From contig NZ_CP101731.1 in the NCBI RefSeq assembly GCF_031202305.1, forward strand, positions 1,860,001 to 1,924,000: a stretch of DNA of 64,000 nucleotides, given 5' to 3'. The translations under genes and the position numbers were made by a program. The first letter of the stretch is position 1, and each line of letters begins with the position of its first letter. Below, piece by piece: positions 24,465 through 32,698 of the stretch. This stretch comes from Pelagibacterium sp. 26DY04. Lineage in GTDB: Bacteria > Pseudomonadota > Alphaproteobacteria > Rhizobiales > Devosiaceae. Below the pieces are notes generated by a model. The model did no database searches. It worked only from the letters and a program-made list of their open reading frames with translations, and was not told the origin of the DNA.

Positions 24465-25943
24465 ATGCGCCAAGCTCTTCGGATCGCGACGGTTCTAGTT
24501 CTGGCGGTATTTTCCGCAGCGCCGGCACTCGCCCAGCGAACCGATATCGTCGTGGGGCTGGTGCTGGAGCCACCGCATCTCGATCCAACCTCAAATGCGG
24601 CAGCCGCGATCGATGAAGTGGTCTATGCCAACGTCTTCGAAGGGCTGACGCGGTTCGCGCCCGACGGGCAAATCGTGCCCGGACTGGCCGAAAGCTGGGA
24701 CGTTTCCGAGGACGGACTGGTCTACACGTTCCATATCGCGCAAGGCGTGACCTTCCATGACGACAGCACGCTGACGGCCGAGGACGTGGTTTTCTCTCTC
24801 GATCGTGCGCGCGGCGAGGATTCGGTCAACGCGCAGAAATTCCTCTTTGACGATATTGAAAGCGTCGAGGCGAGTGACGAGAGTACCGTGGTGGTGACGC
24901 TGGCGCGGCCGAACGGAAATTTTCCCTTCAACATGGCATGGGGGGATGCGGTGATCGTGGCGCCGGAAAGCGCTGACACCAACACGACGAATCCGATCGG
25001 CACCGGTCCATTCCGATTCGAAAGCTGGCGGCAGGGAGACAGCGTGACCCTGGTTCGCAACGAAGATTACTGGGGCGAGGCGGCGCTGCTCGAGCGCGCG
25101 ACCTTCAGGTTCATTTCCGATCCCACGGCGGCCTTTGCGGCAATGATGGCAGAGGACGTCGACGCCTTTCCGGTATTTCCCGCACCAGAAACCCTTATCC
25201 AGCTCCAGTCCGATCCGCGCTTCGAGGTTGTGGTCGGTACCACTGAAGGGGAGACAATTCTGGCCATGAACAACCGCCGCGAGCCGCTGGACAATGCGCT
25301 GGTGCGAGAGGCTATTGCGCATGCCATCGACCGGCAGGCAGTGATCGACGGCGCGATGTTTGGATACGGCACGCCAATCGGCACGCATTTCGCGCCGCAT
25401 CATCCTGCCTATGTCGATCTGACCGAGCTATCGGCTTATGACCCCGAACGCTCGCGTGAGCTTTTGGCTGAAGCCGGCGGCGATGACCTTCGGCTGTCAT
25501 TGGCCCTGCCGCCGCCGGTTTATGCCCGAAGGGGCGGGGAGATCATCGCGGCGCAACTCCGCGCGGTCGGCATCGAGACCGAGATCGTCAATGTCGAGTG
25601 GGCGCAATGGCTCGAGCAGGTGTTTGGCAATGGGGATTTCGATCTGACCGTCATTTCCCATACCGAGCCGCTCGATATCGAGATCTATGGGCGCGAGGAT
25701 TACTATTTCGGCTATGGCGCGCCCGAATTCCAGGAGATCTGGGATGAGCTGAACCGTACGGCGGATCCTGAGGCGCGGAACGCTCTGTTGGGCGATCTGC
25801 AGCGCAACATTTCGGAGAATTTCGTCAACGCCTATATTTTCCAGCTCGCCAAGGCGGGTGTGGAGCGGGTGGAACTCGAAGGCCTATGGGTAAACGCGCC
25901 GACGCAGGCGACCGATCTGACCAAGGTGCACTGGGTGCAGTGA
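24465..25943 (+). CDS. ABC transporter substrate-binding protein, peptide/nickel type
   Basis: A 492-residue periplasmic binding protein from the ATG at 24465 (GGAAGG site). A signal peptide ends at ALAQ (about residue 24). The body matches SBP family 5 (DppA/OppA/NikA): LDPTSNAAAAIDEVVYANVFEGLTRF, LAESWDVSEDGLVYTFHI, FHDDSTLTAEDVVFSLDRA and GTGPFRFESW. It collects the substrate for the two permeases and ATPase that follow. Ligand could be peptides, opines or a related small molecule; sequence alone does not decide. Confidence 0.93.
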   Translation: MRQALRIATVLVLAVFSAAPALAQRTDIVVGLVLEPPHLDPTSNAAAAIDEVVYANVFEGLTRFAPDGQIVPGLAESWDVSEDGLVYTFHIAQGVTFHDDSTLTAEDVVFSLDRARGEDSVNAQKFLFDDIESVEASDESTVVVTLARPNGNFPFNMAWGDAVIVAPESADTNTTNPIGTGPFRFESWRQGDSVTLVRNEDYWGEAALLERATFRFISDPTAAFAAMMAEDVDAFPVFPAPETLIQLQSDPRFEVVVGTTEGETILAMNNRREPLDNALVREAIAHAIDRQAVIDGAMFGYGTPIGTHFAPHHPAYVDLTELSAYDPERSRELLAEAGGDDLRLSLALPPPVYARRGGEIIAAQLRAVGIETEIVNVEWAQWLEQVFGNGDFDLTVISHTEPLDIEIYGREDYYFGYGAPEFQEIWDELNRTADPEARNALLGDLQRNISENFVNAYIFQLAKAGVERVELEGLWVNAPTQATDLTKVHWVQ

Positions 25944-25965
25944 TGGAAGCCCTTGGGGCGGCGCC

Positions 25966-26913
25966 ATGGTGAGCTTCGTCCTGCGGCGACTGGTTTCGCT
26001 GGCGGTCAGCCTTGCCGTGGCCAGCGTGGTTATCTTTTTCGTGCTCGAAGTGCTTCCCGGAGACCCCGCCCGGTTCATGCTCGGCCTGAACGCTTCGCCT
26101 GAAGCTCTGGCGGCGCTGCGGAGCCAGTTGGGGTTGGATGCCCCGGTCCTTGTGCGGTTCTGGGACTGGGCCGGCGGCATGATGCATGGGGATTTCGGGA
26201 TCAGCTACACCTACCGCGTCCCTGTGGCCGAATTGATCGGCGCGCGGCTGTGGGTGTCGCTGCCGCTGGCCATCTATGCGCTCGCGCTGGCGATGCTGAT
26301 CGGCATTCCGCTCGGCGCGCTCGCGGCGAGTGGGCGCGACACGCCGGTCGATTTCGGCACGATGGGACTGGCGCAGGTCGGCATCGCGCTGCCCAATTTC
26401 TGGTTTGCCATGCTGTTGGTGCTGCTGTTTTCGGTGACGCTACGCTGGTTTTCCTCGGGCGGGTTTCCAGGATGGGAGGACCCGGGAGCGGCGCTGGCGG
26501 CTCTTACGCTTCCCGCCACTGCCCTGGCCCTGCCACAGGCGGCGATCCTGGCAAGAGTGATGCGCTCGAGCCTCATCGATACGCTCGATGAGGATTATGT
26601 GCGGACCGCCCGGGCCAAGGGGCTTTCGCGCCGGCAGGCGCTGTGGCGGCATGCGTTTCGCAACGGCTTGATTCCGGTGCTGACCATTATGGGATTGCAG
26701 TTTTCCTTTCTTCTGGCCGGCGCCATCATCATCGAGAACGTCTTCTACCTGCCGGGATTGGGGCGGCTGGCGTTCCAGGCGATTTCGTCCCGTGACCTGA
26801 TCGTCGTGCGTTCGGTGGTGATGATTCTGGTGTTCGCGGTCATTGTCGTGACCTTCCTCGTCGATATCGGCTATGCGGCCATCGACCCGCGATTGCGGCG
26901 GACCGTTCGTTGA
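25966..26913 (+). CDS. ABC transporter permease, DppB/OppB type
   Basis: A 315-residue inner-membrane protein with about six membrane segments. The first is at about 10-30, and the typical B-type start (FVLRRLVSLAVSLAVASVVIFFVLEVLPGDPA) is present. The ATPase-contact loop is RTARAKGLSRRQALWRHAFRNGL near 215-237. It forms the pore with the next permease. The stop codon overlaps the start of that gene (TTGA). Confidence 0.93.
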   Translation: MVSFVLRRLVSLAVSLAVASVVIFFVLEVLPGDPARFMLGLNASPEALAALRSQLGLDAPVLVRFWDWAGGMMHGDFGISYTYRVPVAELIGARLWVSLPLAIYALALAMLIGIPLGALAASGRDTPVDFGTMGLAQVGIALPNFWFAMLLVLLFSVTLRWFSSGGFPGWEDPGAALAALTLPATALALPQAAILARVMRSSLIDTLDEDYVRTARAKGLSRRQALWRHAFRNGLIPVLTIMGLQFSFLLAGAIIIENVFYLPGLGRLAFQAISSRDLIVVRSVVMILVFAVIVVTFLVDIGYAAIDPRLRRTVR

Positions 26914-27734
26914 GGCGGGCGGGACTCAATCTTAAGACGGGAGCCGTGCTGACCGGCGTGTTGGCGGCAATGGCGCTGGTCTCGCTGGTCTGGACGCCTT
27001 TCGATGTCACGCAGATTTCAGTCGGAGCGCGGTTGCAGCCGCCTGGGGCAGAACACTGGCTGGGCACCGATCATTTCGGACGCGACATGTTTTCCATGAT
27101 TCTCGTTGGCGCGCGGACCTCGATCGCAGTTGCGCTTGTAGCCGTGGGGCTGGGGATGGCGGTTGGCGTGCCGCTGGGGCTGGTTGCCGCGGCACAGTCG
27201 GGCAGATGGATCGATGATGTGGTCATGCGTGGGAACGATCTGGTTTTCGCGTTTCCGGCGCTGATCATTGCCATCCTCATCACTGCGGTGTTCGGGCCAG
27301 GGGCGATTAACGCGATCATCGCGATCGGGATTTTCAACATACCCGTATTCGCGCGGCTGACGCGCGGGGCGGCGCTGTCGGTGTGGCAGCGCGAATTCAT
27401 CATGGCGGCACGGTTGGCGGGTAAGGGCAGGGCGCTGATCTCGCTCGAACACATCCTGCCCAATATCGCCAACATGTTGATTGTGCAGGCCACGATCCAG
27501 TTTTCGCTCGGGATCCTGGCCGAAGCGGGACTGGCCTATGTGGGGCTTGGGGCGCAACCTCCGCTACCGAGTTGGGGCAGGATGCTGGCGGAGGCACAAA
27601 CGATGATCGCGCTGGCTCCGCATGTGGCGCTGGTGCCGGGGCTTGCGATCGTTTTTTCCGTGCTGGGGCTCAACCTGCTCGGAGACGGCTTGCGCGACCT
27701 TTTCGATCCACGTTTGCGCGTGAGGGCGGCATGA
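26910..27734 (+). CDS. ABC transporter permease, DppC/OppC type
   Basis: A 274-residue permease. The best start is the TTG at 26910 that overlaps the previous stop (TTGA); no ATG lies before the first membrane segment. It has the C-type features: GTDHFGRDMFSMILVGARTSIAVALVAVGLG, FAFPALIIAILI, the coupling loop REFIMAARLAGKGRALISLEHILPN, and GLAYVGLGAQPPLPSWGRML. Its stop overlaps the ATPase start (ATGA), so the four-gene unit is tightly coupled. Confidence 0.92.
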   Translation: MRRAGLNLKTGAVLTGVLAAMALVSLVWTPFDVTQISVGARLQPPGAEHWLGTDHFGRDMFSMILVGARTSIAVALVAVGLGMAVGVPLGLVAAAQSGRWIDDVVMRGNDLVFAFPALIIAILITAVFGPGAINAIIAIGIFNIPVFARLTRGAALSVWQREFIMAARLAGKGRALISLEHILPNIANMLIVQATIQFSLGILAEAGLAYVGLGAQPPLPSWGRMLAEAQTMIALAPHVALVPGLAIVFSVLGLNLLGDGLRDLFDPRLRVRAA

Positions 27735-29314
27735 GCCTTCTCGAAATCAAGCAGTTGAGTCTTGCGATCGGCGGCAAACCGATTCTCGACGGGGTGTCGC
27801 TTGAGATCGGCGCGGGAAAGGTGCTTGGGCTGGTCGGGGAATCGGGTTCGGGAAAATCACTAACGGCGCTATCGATCATGGGGCTGCTGCCGTCTGGCGC
27901 TGCCCGGACGGGACGGATTTTATTCGAGGGACAGGATCTAGCCGCTGCGGGTGAAAAGGAGATGGACGCACTGCGCGGGCAGGCGATCGGCATGATCTTC
28001 CAAGAGCCGATGACCGCGCTCAATCCATTGATGACCATCGGCGACCAAGTCGCCGAAACTGTCCGTGTGCATCGGCGTATGGGGAAGAAAGAGGCGCGGG
28101 CGCTGGCAGTGGAGACGCTGGAGCGGGTGGGACTGGCCAGCATCGCTCCCGACCGGTATCCGCACGAGCTTTCCGGTGGGCAGCGGCAACGGGTGGGGAT
28201 CGCGATCGCCATCGCACTGCGACCGAAGCTTCTGATTGCCGATGAGCCGACAACTGCGCTCGACGTGACGACGCAGGCGCAGATTCTCGATCTGCTCCGC
28301 AGCCTGGTGCGCACCGACGGCATGGCTCTGATGCTGATTACTCATGACCTCGCCGTGGTGTCGCAGATGGCCGACACGATTGCAGTGGTGCAGGCTGGGC
28401 AAGTCGTGGAAACCGGGCCAACGGCCAATCTGATCGCGGCACCCCAGCATCGGTACACGCGGAAGCTTCTGGCTGCGACAACGCATGTGCCGCGCCGACC
28501 GGTGCGGAAAGCGAGCGGAGAGATTCTGTTGTGGGTTGATGGGGCAGTTAAGGAGTACCCACTGGGACACGGTCTGCGGCTGGGGCCACGTAAAGCGTTC
28601 CGGGCGTTGGATGGCGTGGGGCTGACGGTGGCGCGCGGGGAAAGCGTGGGATTGGTCGGGGAGAGCGGCAGCGGGAAATCGACGCTGGCGCGAACCATTC
28701 TCGGGCTTGATGCACTGTCCGAAGGGCGGATCGAATTTGCGGAGCAGACAATAAGCTCGGCGGGACGAGCGGCGCGGCTAAGGTTGCGCGACATGCAGAT
28801 GGTTTTCCAAGATCCTTACGGTTCGTTCGATCCGCGCCATAAGGTGGCTCGGCTCGTTGCTGAGCCGCTGCATCTGCTGGGAGATGACGCGCCGCGGGGA
28901 GCGGAGCGGGACGGGCTGGTGGCGCGGGCACTCGATGCGGTTGGAATCGGCCCCGAGGCCGCGCAGAGATATATCCATGAATTCTCCGGCGGCCAGCGCC
29001 AGAGGATCGCGATTGCGAGGGCGCTGATCGTCGAGCCGGCGCTGATCGTGCTCGATGAGGCTGTTTCGGCGCTGGACGTTTCAATCCGCGCACAGGTGCT
29101 CGATCTTCTGGCCGATATCTCGCAGCGATCGCAAATCGCGTATCTCTTTATCGCCCACGATCTTGAGGTCGTTCGGACCATTACCGACAGGGTATTGGTG
29201 ATGCAGGCGGGGCGGATCGTGGAGGAGGGGCCGACGCAGGAGGTGCTCGACGCCCCGCGGCATGACTATACCAAGACCCTCGTCGCGGCTGCGCCGAAAC
29301 TTGCGATCCAGTAA
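27731..29314 (+). CDS. ABC transporter ATP-binding protein, fused DppD-DppF type
   Basis: A 527-residue protein with two complete ATPase domains in tandem, where many systems have two subunits. I start it at the ATG at 27731, overlapping the permease stop. Domain 1 has Walker A GESGSGKS (36-43), the signature LSGGQRQRV and Walker B LLIADEPTTALD. Domain 2 (from about residue 275) repeats GESGSGKST, FSGGQRQRI and LIVLDEAVSALD, where Ala replaces the usual Pro after the catalytic Glu. It powers import of the ligand held by the SBP at 24465. Confidence 0.94.
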   Translation: MSLLEIKQLSLAIGGKPILDGVSLEIGAGKVLGLVGESGSGKSLTALSIMGLLPSGAARTGRILFEGQDLAAAGEKEMDALRGQAIGMIFQEPMTALNPLMTIGDQVAETVRVHRRMGKKEARALAVETLERVGLASIAPDRYPHELSGGQRQRVGIAIAIALRPKLLIADEPTTALDVTTQAQILDLLRSLVRTDGMALMLITHDLAVVSQMADTIAVVQAGQVVETGPTANLIAAPQHRYTRKLLAATTHVPRRPVRKASGEILLWVDGAVKEYPLGHGLRLGPRKAFRALDGVGLTVARGESVGLVGESGSGKSTLARTILGLDALSEGRIEFAEQTISSAGRAARLRLRDMQMVFQDPYGSFDPRHKVARLVAEPLHLLGDDAPRGAERDGLVARALDAVGIGPEAAQRYIHEFSGGQRQRIAIARALIVEPALIVLDEAVSALDVSIRAQVLDLLADISQRSQIAYLFIAHDLEVVRTITDRVLVMQAGRIVEEGPTQEVLDAPRHDYTKTLVAAAPKLAIQ

Positions 29315-29387
29315 AGCTTGCGCGGGGTATCGGGCGACGGTATTGAGCAGCTTATCAGCGCTACATTCACGACTGGGGCATTGAACG

Positions 29388-30041
29388 ATGGTGGACTTTG
29401 CACGTGCTCGCCGCACCATGGTCGACAACCAATTGCGGACCAGCGGAATCACGGATTGGCGGATTCTCGATGCGATGAATCGCGTGCCGCGGGAGCGTTT
29501 CGTGCCCGACCATCAAGTCGCTTTTGCCTATAGCGACGAGGATATTCCGCTCTCGCCAAGCCGCGTGTTGGCAGCACCTGCTGATTTTGCTCGCATCGTG
29601 CAACTGGCCGAAGTGAGCAGCCAGGATGTCGTGCTCGATGTGGGATGCGGCACTGGGTATTCCACGGCGGTGCTTTCGATGCTGGCCAATGCCGTGGTGG
29701 CACTGGAGAGCGATGAAACGCTGGCCGGCAAGGCCAATGATATTCTCGCCGATCTCGACATCGGCAACGCGGCCGCGGTTGCGGGGCCGATCGAAAACGG
29801 CATCGGAAAGGAAGCGCCGTTCGACGTCATCATCCTTGAAGGTTCGGTTGATATCGTACCACCCGCCTTGTTCGAGCAGCTTCGTGATGGCGGACGATTG
29901 GTCGCGGTCCTGGGCAGCGGAAATGCGGCGGTCGCACATCTCTATGTCAAGTCCGGAGATGAAGTCGGCGGAACATCGGCGTTCAATGTGAACCTGCCGG
30001 TTTTGGGGAAGTATGCGGCCTCGCCAGCGTTCGTTTTCTGA
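29388..30041 (+). CDS. Protein-L-isoaspartate O-methyltransferase-like protein, divergent
   Basis: A 217-residue SAM-dependent methyltransferase-fold protein. The SAM loop is VLDVGCGTGYSTAVL (about 84-98), and the N-terminal helix region (RTMVDNQLRTSGI, RVPRERFVPD) is PIMT-like. The PIMT active-site motif of the form GxT/S-I-S/T-x-P is replaced by SRVLAAPADFARI, so the substrate-binding Ser/Thr is not evident. It lies next to tolC in the same direction, an order I know from other Hyphomicrobiales. Activity on isoaspartate is doubtful; a canonical PIMT is at 49627. Confidence 0.85.
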   Translation: MVDFARARRTMVDNQLRTSGITDWRILDAMNRVPRERFVPDHQVAFAYSDEDIPLSPSRVLAAPADFARIVQLAEVSSQDVVLDVGCGTGYSTAVLSMLANAVVALESDETLAGKANDILADLDIGNAAAVAGPIENGIGKEAPFDVIILEGSVDIVPPALFEQLRDGGRLVAVLGSGNAAVAHLYVKSGDEVGGTSAFNVNLPVLGKYAASPAFVF

Positions 30042-30214
30042 TACGCAGCCGGAAGCTCGCTCATGGCGATCACCTCAGGGTGTTGCCGACTCACAACTGA
30101 TGCAATCTTGATGCAATGTAGCCAACAATAAGAATTGGATACGGCGTCCATTTGGCGTTGAATACCAACTAGCAGGCCCATAGGTATGGGGGCGTGGCGC
30201 TGGAGGCCGCGATT

Positions 30215-31600
30215 ATGTTGTTTTTTCGCGTAATGAAATTTGGCGCAGTTGCGCTATTGGGGCTTACGGCAACGGGTGCACAGGCGCAAAGCCTGACTTC
30301 GGCGCTGGCCTATGCCTATGAAAATAACCCGGAAATTGCTTCCTCATTCATCGCTGTGCGTTCGGCGCGGCAGGATGTGATCGAGGCGGGCGGCGCGCAC
30401 CTTCCCACGATTGGCGCGCAACTGAGCATTAATCAGACGTTCACGAATGCGCCCGAGACAACGGGGCCAGGCGGTGTGCCCATGGGGGGAACGAGCAGCA
30501 CCACCAGCGACAGCATCGGACTCAATTACCAGCAAAATCTCTGGGATAATTTTGCCAGCGACGCGGCGATGCTCGCCGCGCAGGCAGCTTACGAGGCTCA
30601 AGCGTTTTCGGCAGCCAATACTGAACAGACGGTGCTGTTGAACGCCGCCACATCCTATTTCAACGTTCTGCGCGACCGGCGACTGGTCCAGATTGCCGAG
30701 GAGAACCTTGGCTTCGTTCAGGCCCAGTTGCAATCCGCACGGGATCGGCTGGAGCTCGGTGAAGGCACCGAACTCGACGTGGCTCAAGCGCAGGCGGCTG
30801 TGGCACAGGCGACCGCTGCCTACCAGGCCGCCCGCAGCAGCCTTCTTTCGAGCGAAGCTTCCTATCAGCTCAATGTCGGGCGTGAACCTGGCGCGCTGTC
30901 GAGCGGTTTCGTGACGGCCAACATGCCCAGTTCGATCGATTCGGCACTGGCCGCGGCGCGCACCGGGCATCCGGCCTTGCTCGCGGCGCAAGCGCAGGTG
31001 CGTGCTTCCGCGCATCAGGCCGACCAGATCGACGCCAGCTTTGGCCCCCAGCTTTCGCTGAGCGCCAACGCCGGGGTCAGCGGGTTTACGGGGGATGATG
31101 GCGTCACCCAGCAGGCGCAGATCGGCCTCAATCTCTCGGTTCCGATCTATACCCCGAGCCGAGACCCGAGTGTCGAACGTGCCAACCTCGCGCGCATCAG
31201 CAGCGAGTTGCAGTCGCTTTCCACCTACAACACGCTCGAAGAAGCGATTCGCAGCGGCTGGGCAGGGGTGCAGACCGCTACCGCCCAGATCGAAGCCACC
31301 ACGGCCGCCGTTGCCGCCAGCCGACTGGCGCTCGAAGCGGTGATCGAACAGAACGAGCTGGGCCAAGCGACGACGTTGGATGTTCTCGATGCTCGCGCGG
31401 ACCTGCTGGCTGCAGAAGAGCAACTTGTCCAGGCCCAGGCGCAGCGGGCACTGGCCAGCTATTCGCTTCTCTCGGCTACCGGGCGGATGACCGCCACTCA
31501 GATGGGGCTGCCCGTTCAGCCGCGCACGGTTGAAGGTGACGTGATCGTTCCCGTTACGACCGCGCCGGTCCAGGCCGATGCCTGGAGCGGGCTGCGATAA
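30215..31600 (+). CDS. tolC: TolC family outer-membrane efflux channel
   Basis: A 461-residue outer-membrane protein from the ATG at 30215, which has TGGAGG 8 bases before it; an upstream GTG lacks such a site. The signal peptide ends at AQAQ (about residue 25). Two internal repeats of the outer-membrane efflux family follow, each with long coiled helices (AQLQSARDRLELGEGTELDVAQAQAA and EQNELGQATTLDVLDARADLLAAEEQL). It forms the trimeric exit duct for type I secretion and multidrug efflux. Partner pumps are outside this window. Confidence 0.93.
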   Translation: MLFFRVMKFGAVALLGLTATGAQAQSLTSALAYAYENNPEIASSFIAVRSARQDVIEAGGAHLPTIGAQLSINQTFTNAPETTGPGGVPMGGTSSTTSDSIGLNYQQNLWDNFASDAAMLAAQAAYEAQAFSAANTEQTVLLNAATSYFNVLRDRRLVQIAEENLGFVQAQLQSARDRLELGEGTELDVAQAQAAVAQATAAYQAARSSLLSSEASYQLNVGREPGALSSGFVTANMPSSIDSALAAARTGHPALLAAQAQVRASAHQADQIDASFGPQLSLSANAGVSGFTGDDGVTQQAQIGLNLSVPIYTPSRDPSVERANLARISSELQSLSTYNTLEEAIRSGWAGVQTATAQIEATTAAVAASRLALEAVIEQNELGQATTLDVLDARADLLAAEEQLVQAQAQRALASYSLLSATGRMTATQMGLPVQPRTVEGDVIVPVTTAPVQADAWSGLR

Positions 31601-31806
31601 ACTACTTATGACCTCGCTTTTCCGTGGATTACCGCGGGGTAGCGGGGTCGTCCCCTTTCCGGGCGCGAAACTCTCACGTTAAGGTATTGTAAAGCGAATC
31701 AACAATTTCGCCGTTGGACGCTTAGCATCGAGTAACGGCCATCTTGGCCAGAGAGTTTGTGATGGCGTTCTCGGAAATGCTCCGAGGCGCCAGAGAGCGG
31801 GGCAAC

Positions 31807-32517
31807 ATGAACCAGCCGGCATCCAAAGAACCGACCATGGACGAGATTCTCTCGTCGATCCGGCAGATCATCGCCGATGACGACGAGGCGGCGGCGCAGA
31901 AAATGCCGTCGAGCAAGCCAGCCGTGCTAAAGCCGGTGCCGGCGCCCGAGCCGGTTTCCGCACCTATGTCGGTAGCCACCGATATCGATCCGTTCAGTGA
32001 TGACGACGATGACGTCGTCGCGCCTTTGGCGCTTTCGCCGGAACAGATCGTCAAAGATGCGCCTCCGGCTGAGCCTGAACCTCAGGCGGAAGAACAAGAC
32101 ATGCCATCTGCTGAGAGCCTTCAAGGCGCTGCCGAACTGGTGGTTCCGGACGACGTTGCTTTCGAACAGGACAAGGACGAGGAACCGCAGCCCGAGACAG
32201 AGCCTCAAGCCAAGGCTGAGGCCAAGCCGGCAAGCTTTGCGCAGGCTGCTCCGATGCCGGATGCAGGTCTCAGCAGCGATCTGGCCGAGGAACTGCTCGA
32301 ACCGGCAACGAGCGCGGCCGTGCGCAGCGCTTTTTCCAAGCTCAATACGCCCAAGCTCATGCCGGACCTCGCTCTTGGGGCAAGCGGATTGACGATCGAA
32401 GGGATGATCCGCGAAATGTTGCGCCCCATGCTCAAGGAATGGCTGGAAGAAAATCTTCCCTCCATGGTTGAGCGCATCGTCGCTCAGGAGATCGAGCGGG
32501 TTTCGCGCGGCGGTTGA
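31807..32517 (+). CDS. popZ: PopZ-like polar organizing protein (DUF2497)
   Basis: A 236-residue protein from the ATG at 31807. The N terminus carries the conserved helix EPTMDEILSSIRQIIADD (8-25), used for client binding. A long Pro- and acid-rich linker follows (about 30-165). The C terminus has the oligomerising helices (LTIEGMIREMLRPMLKEWLEENLPSMVERIVAQEIERV). This is the architecture of PopZ, the polar matrix protein that anchors chromosome origins and cell-cycle regulators. Its position before valS is common in this order. The upstream region holds a GANTC site and a CtrA-like sequence. Confidence 0.88.
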   Translation: MNQPASKEPTMDEILSSIRQIIADDDEAAAQKMPSSKPAVLKPVPAPEPVSAPMSVATDIDPFSDDDDDVVAPLALSPEQIVKDAPPAEPEPQAEEQDMPSAESLQGAAELVVPDDVAFEQDKDEEPQPETEPQAKAEAKPASFAQAAPMPDAGLSSDLAEELLEPATSAAVRSAFSKLNTPKLMPDLALGASGLTIEGMIREMLRPMLKEWLEENLPSMVERIVAQEIERVSRGG

Positions 32518-32698
32518 CTTCGCCCGCCGGCTTGGCTTTACACAGAAGCTGAATTCCTTTTCAGACCCGCTCCAGGCCCGGAGCGGGTCAGATCGTTTGG
32601 CGTGGCGCCGGACGGTTCAAGCGTTTGTTCTATCGCGCTTCCAGACCGCGGAAGGGTATTTCTGCAGGAAGCATCAAGTGTGACAGGTATCGGCAAAG

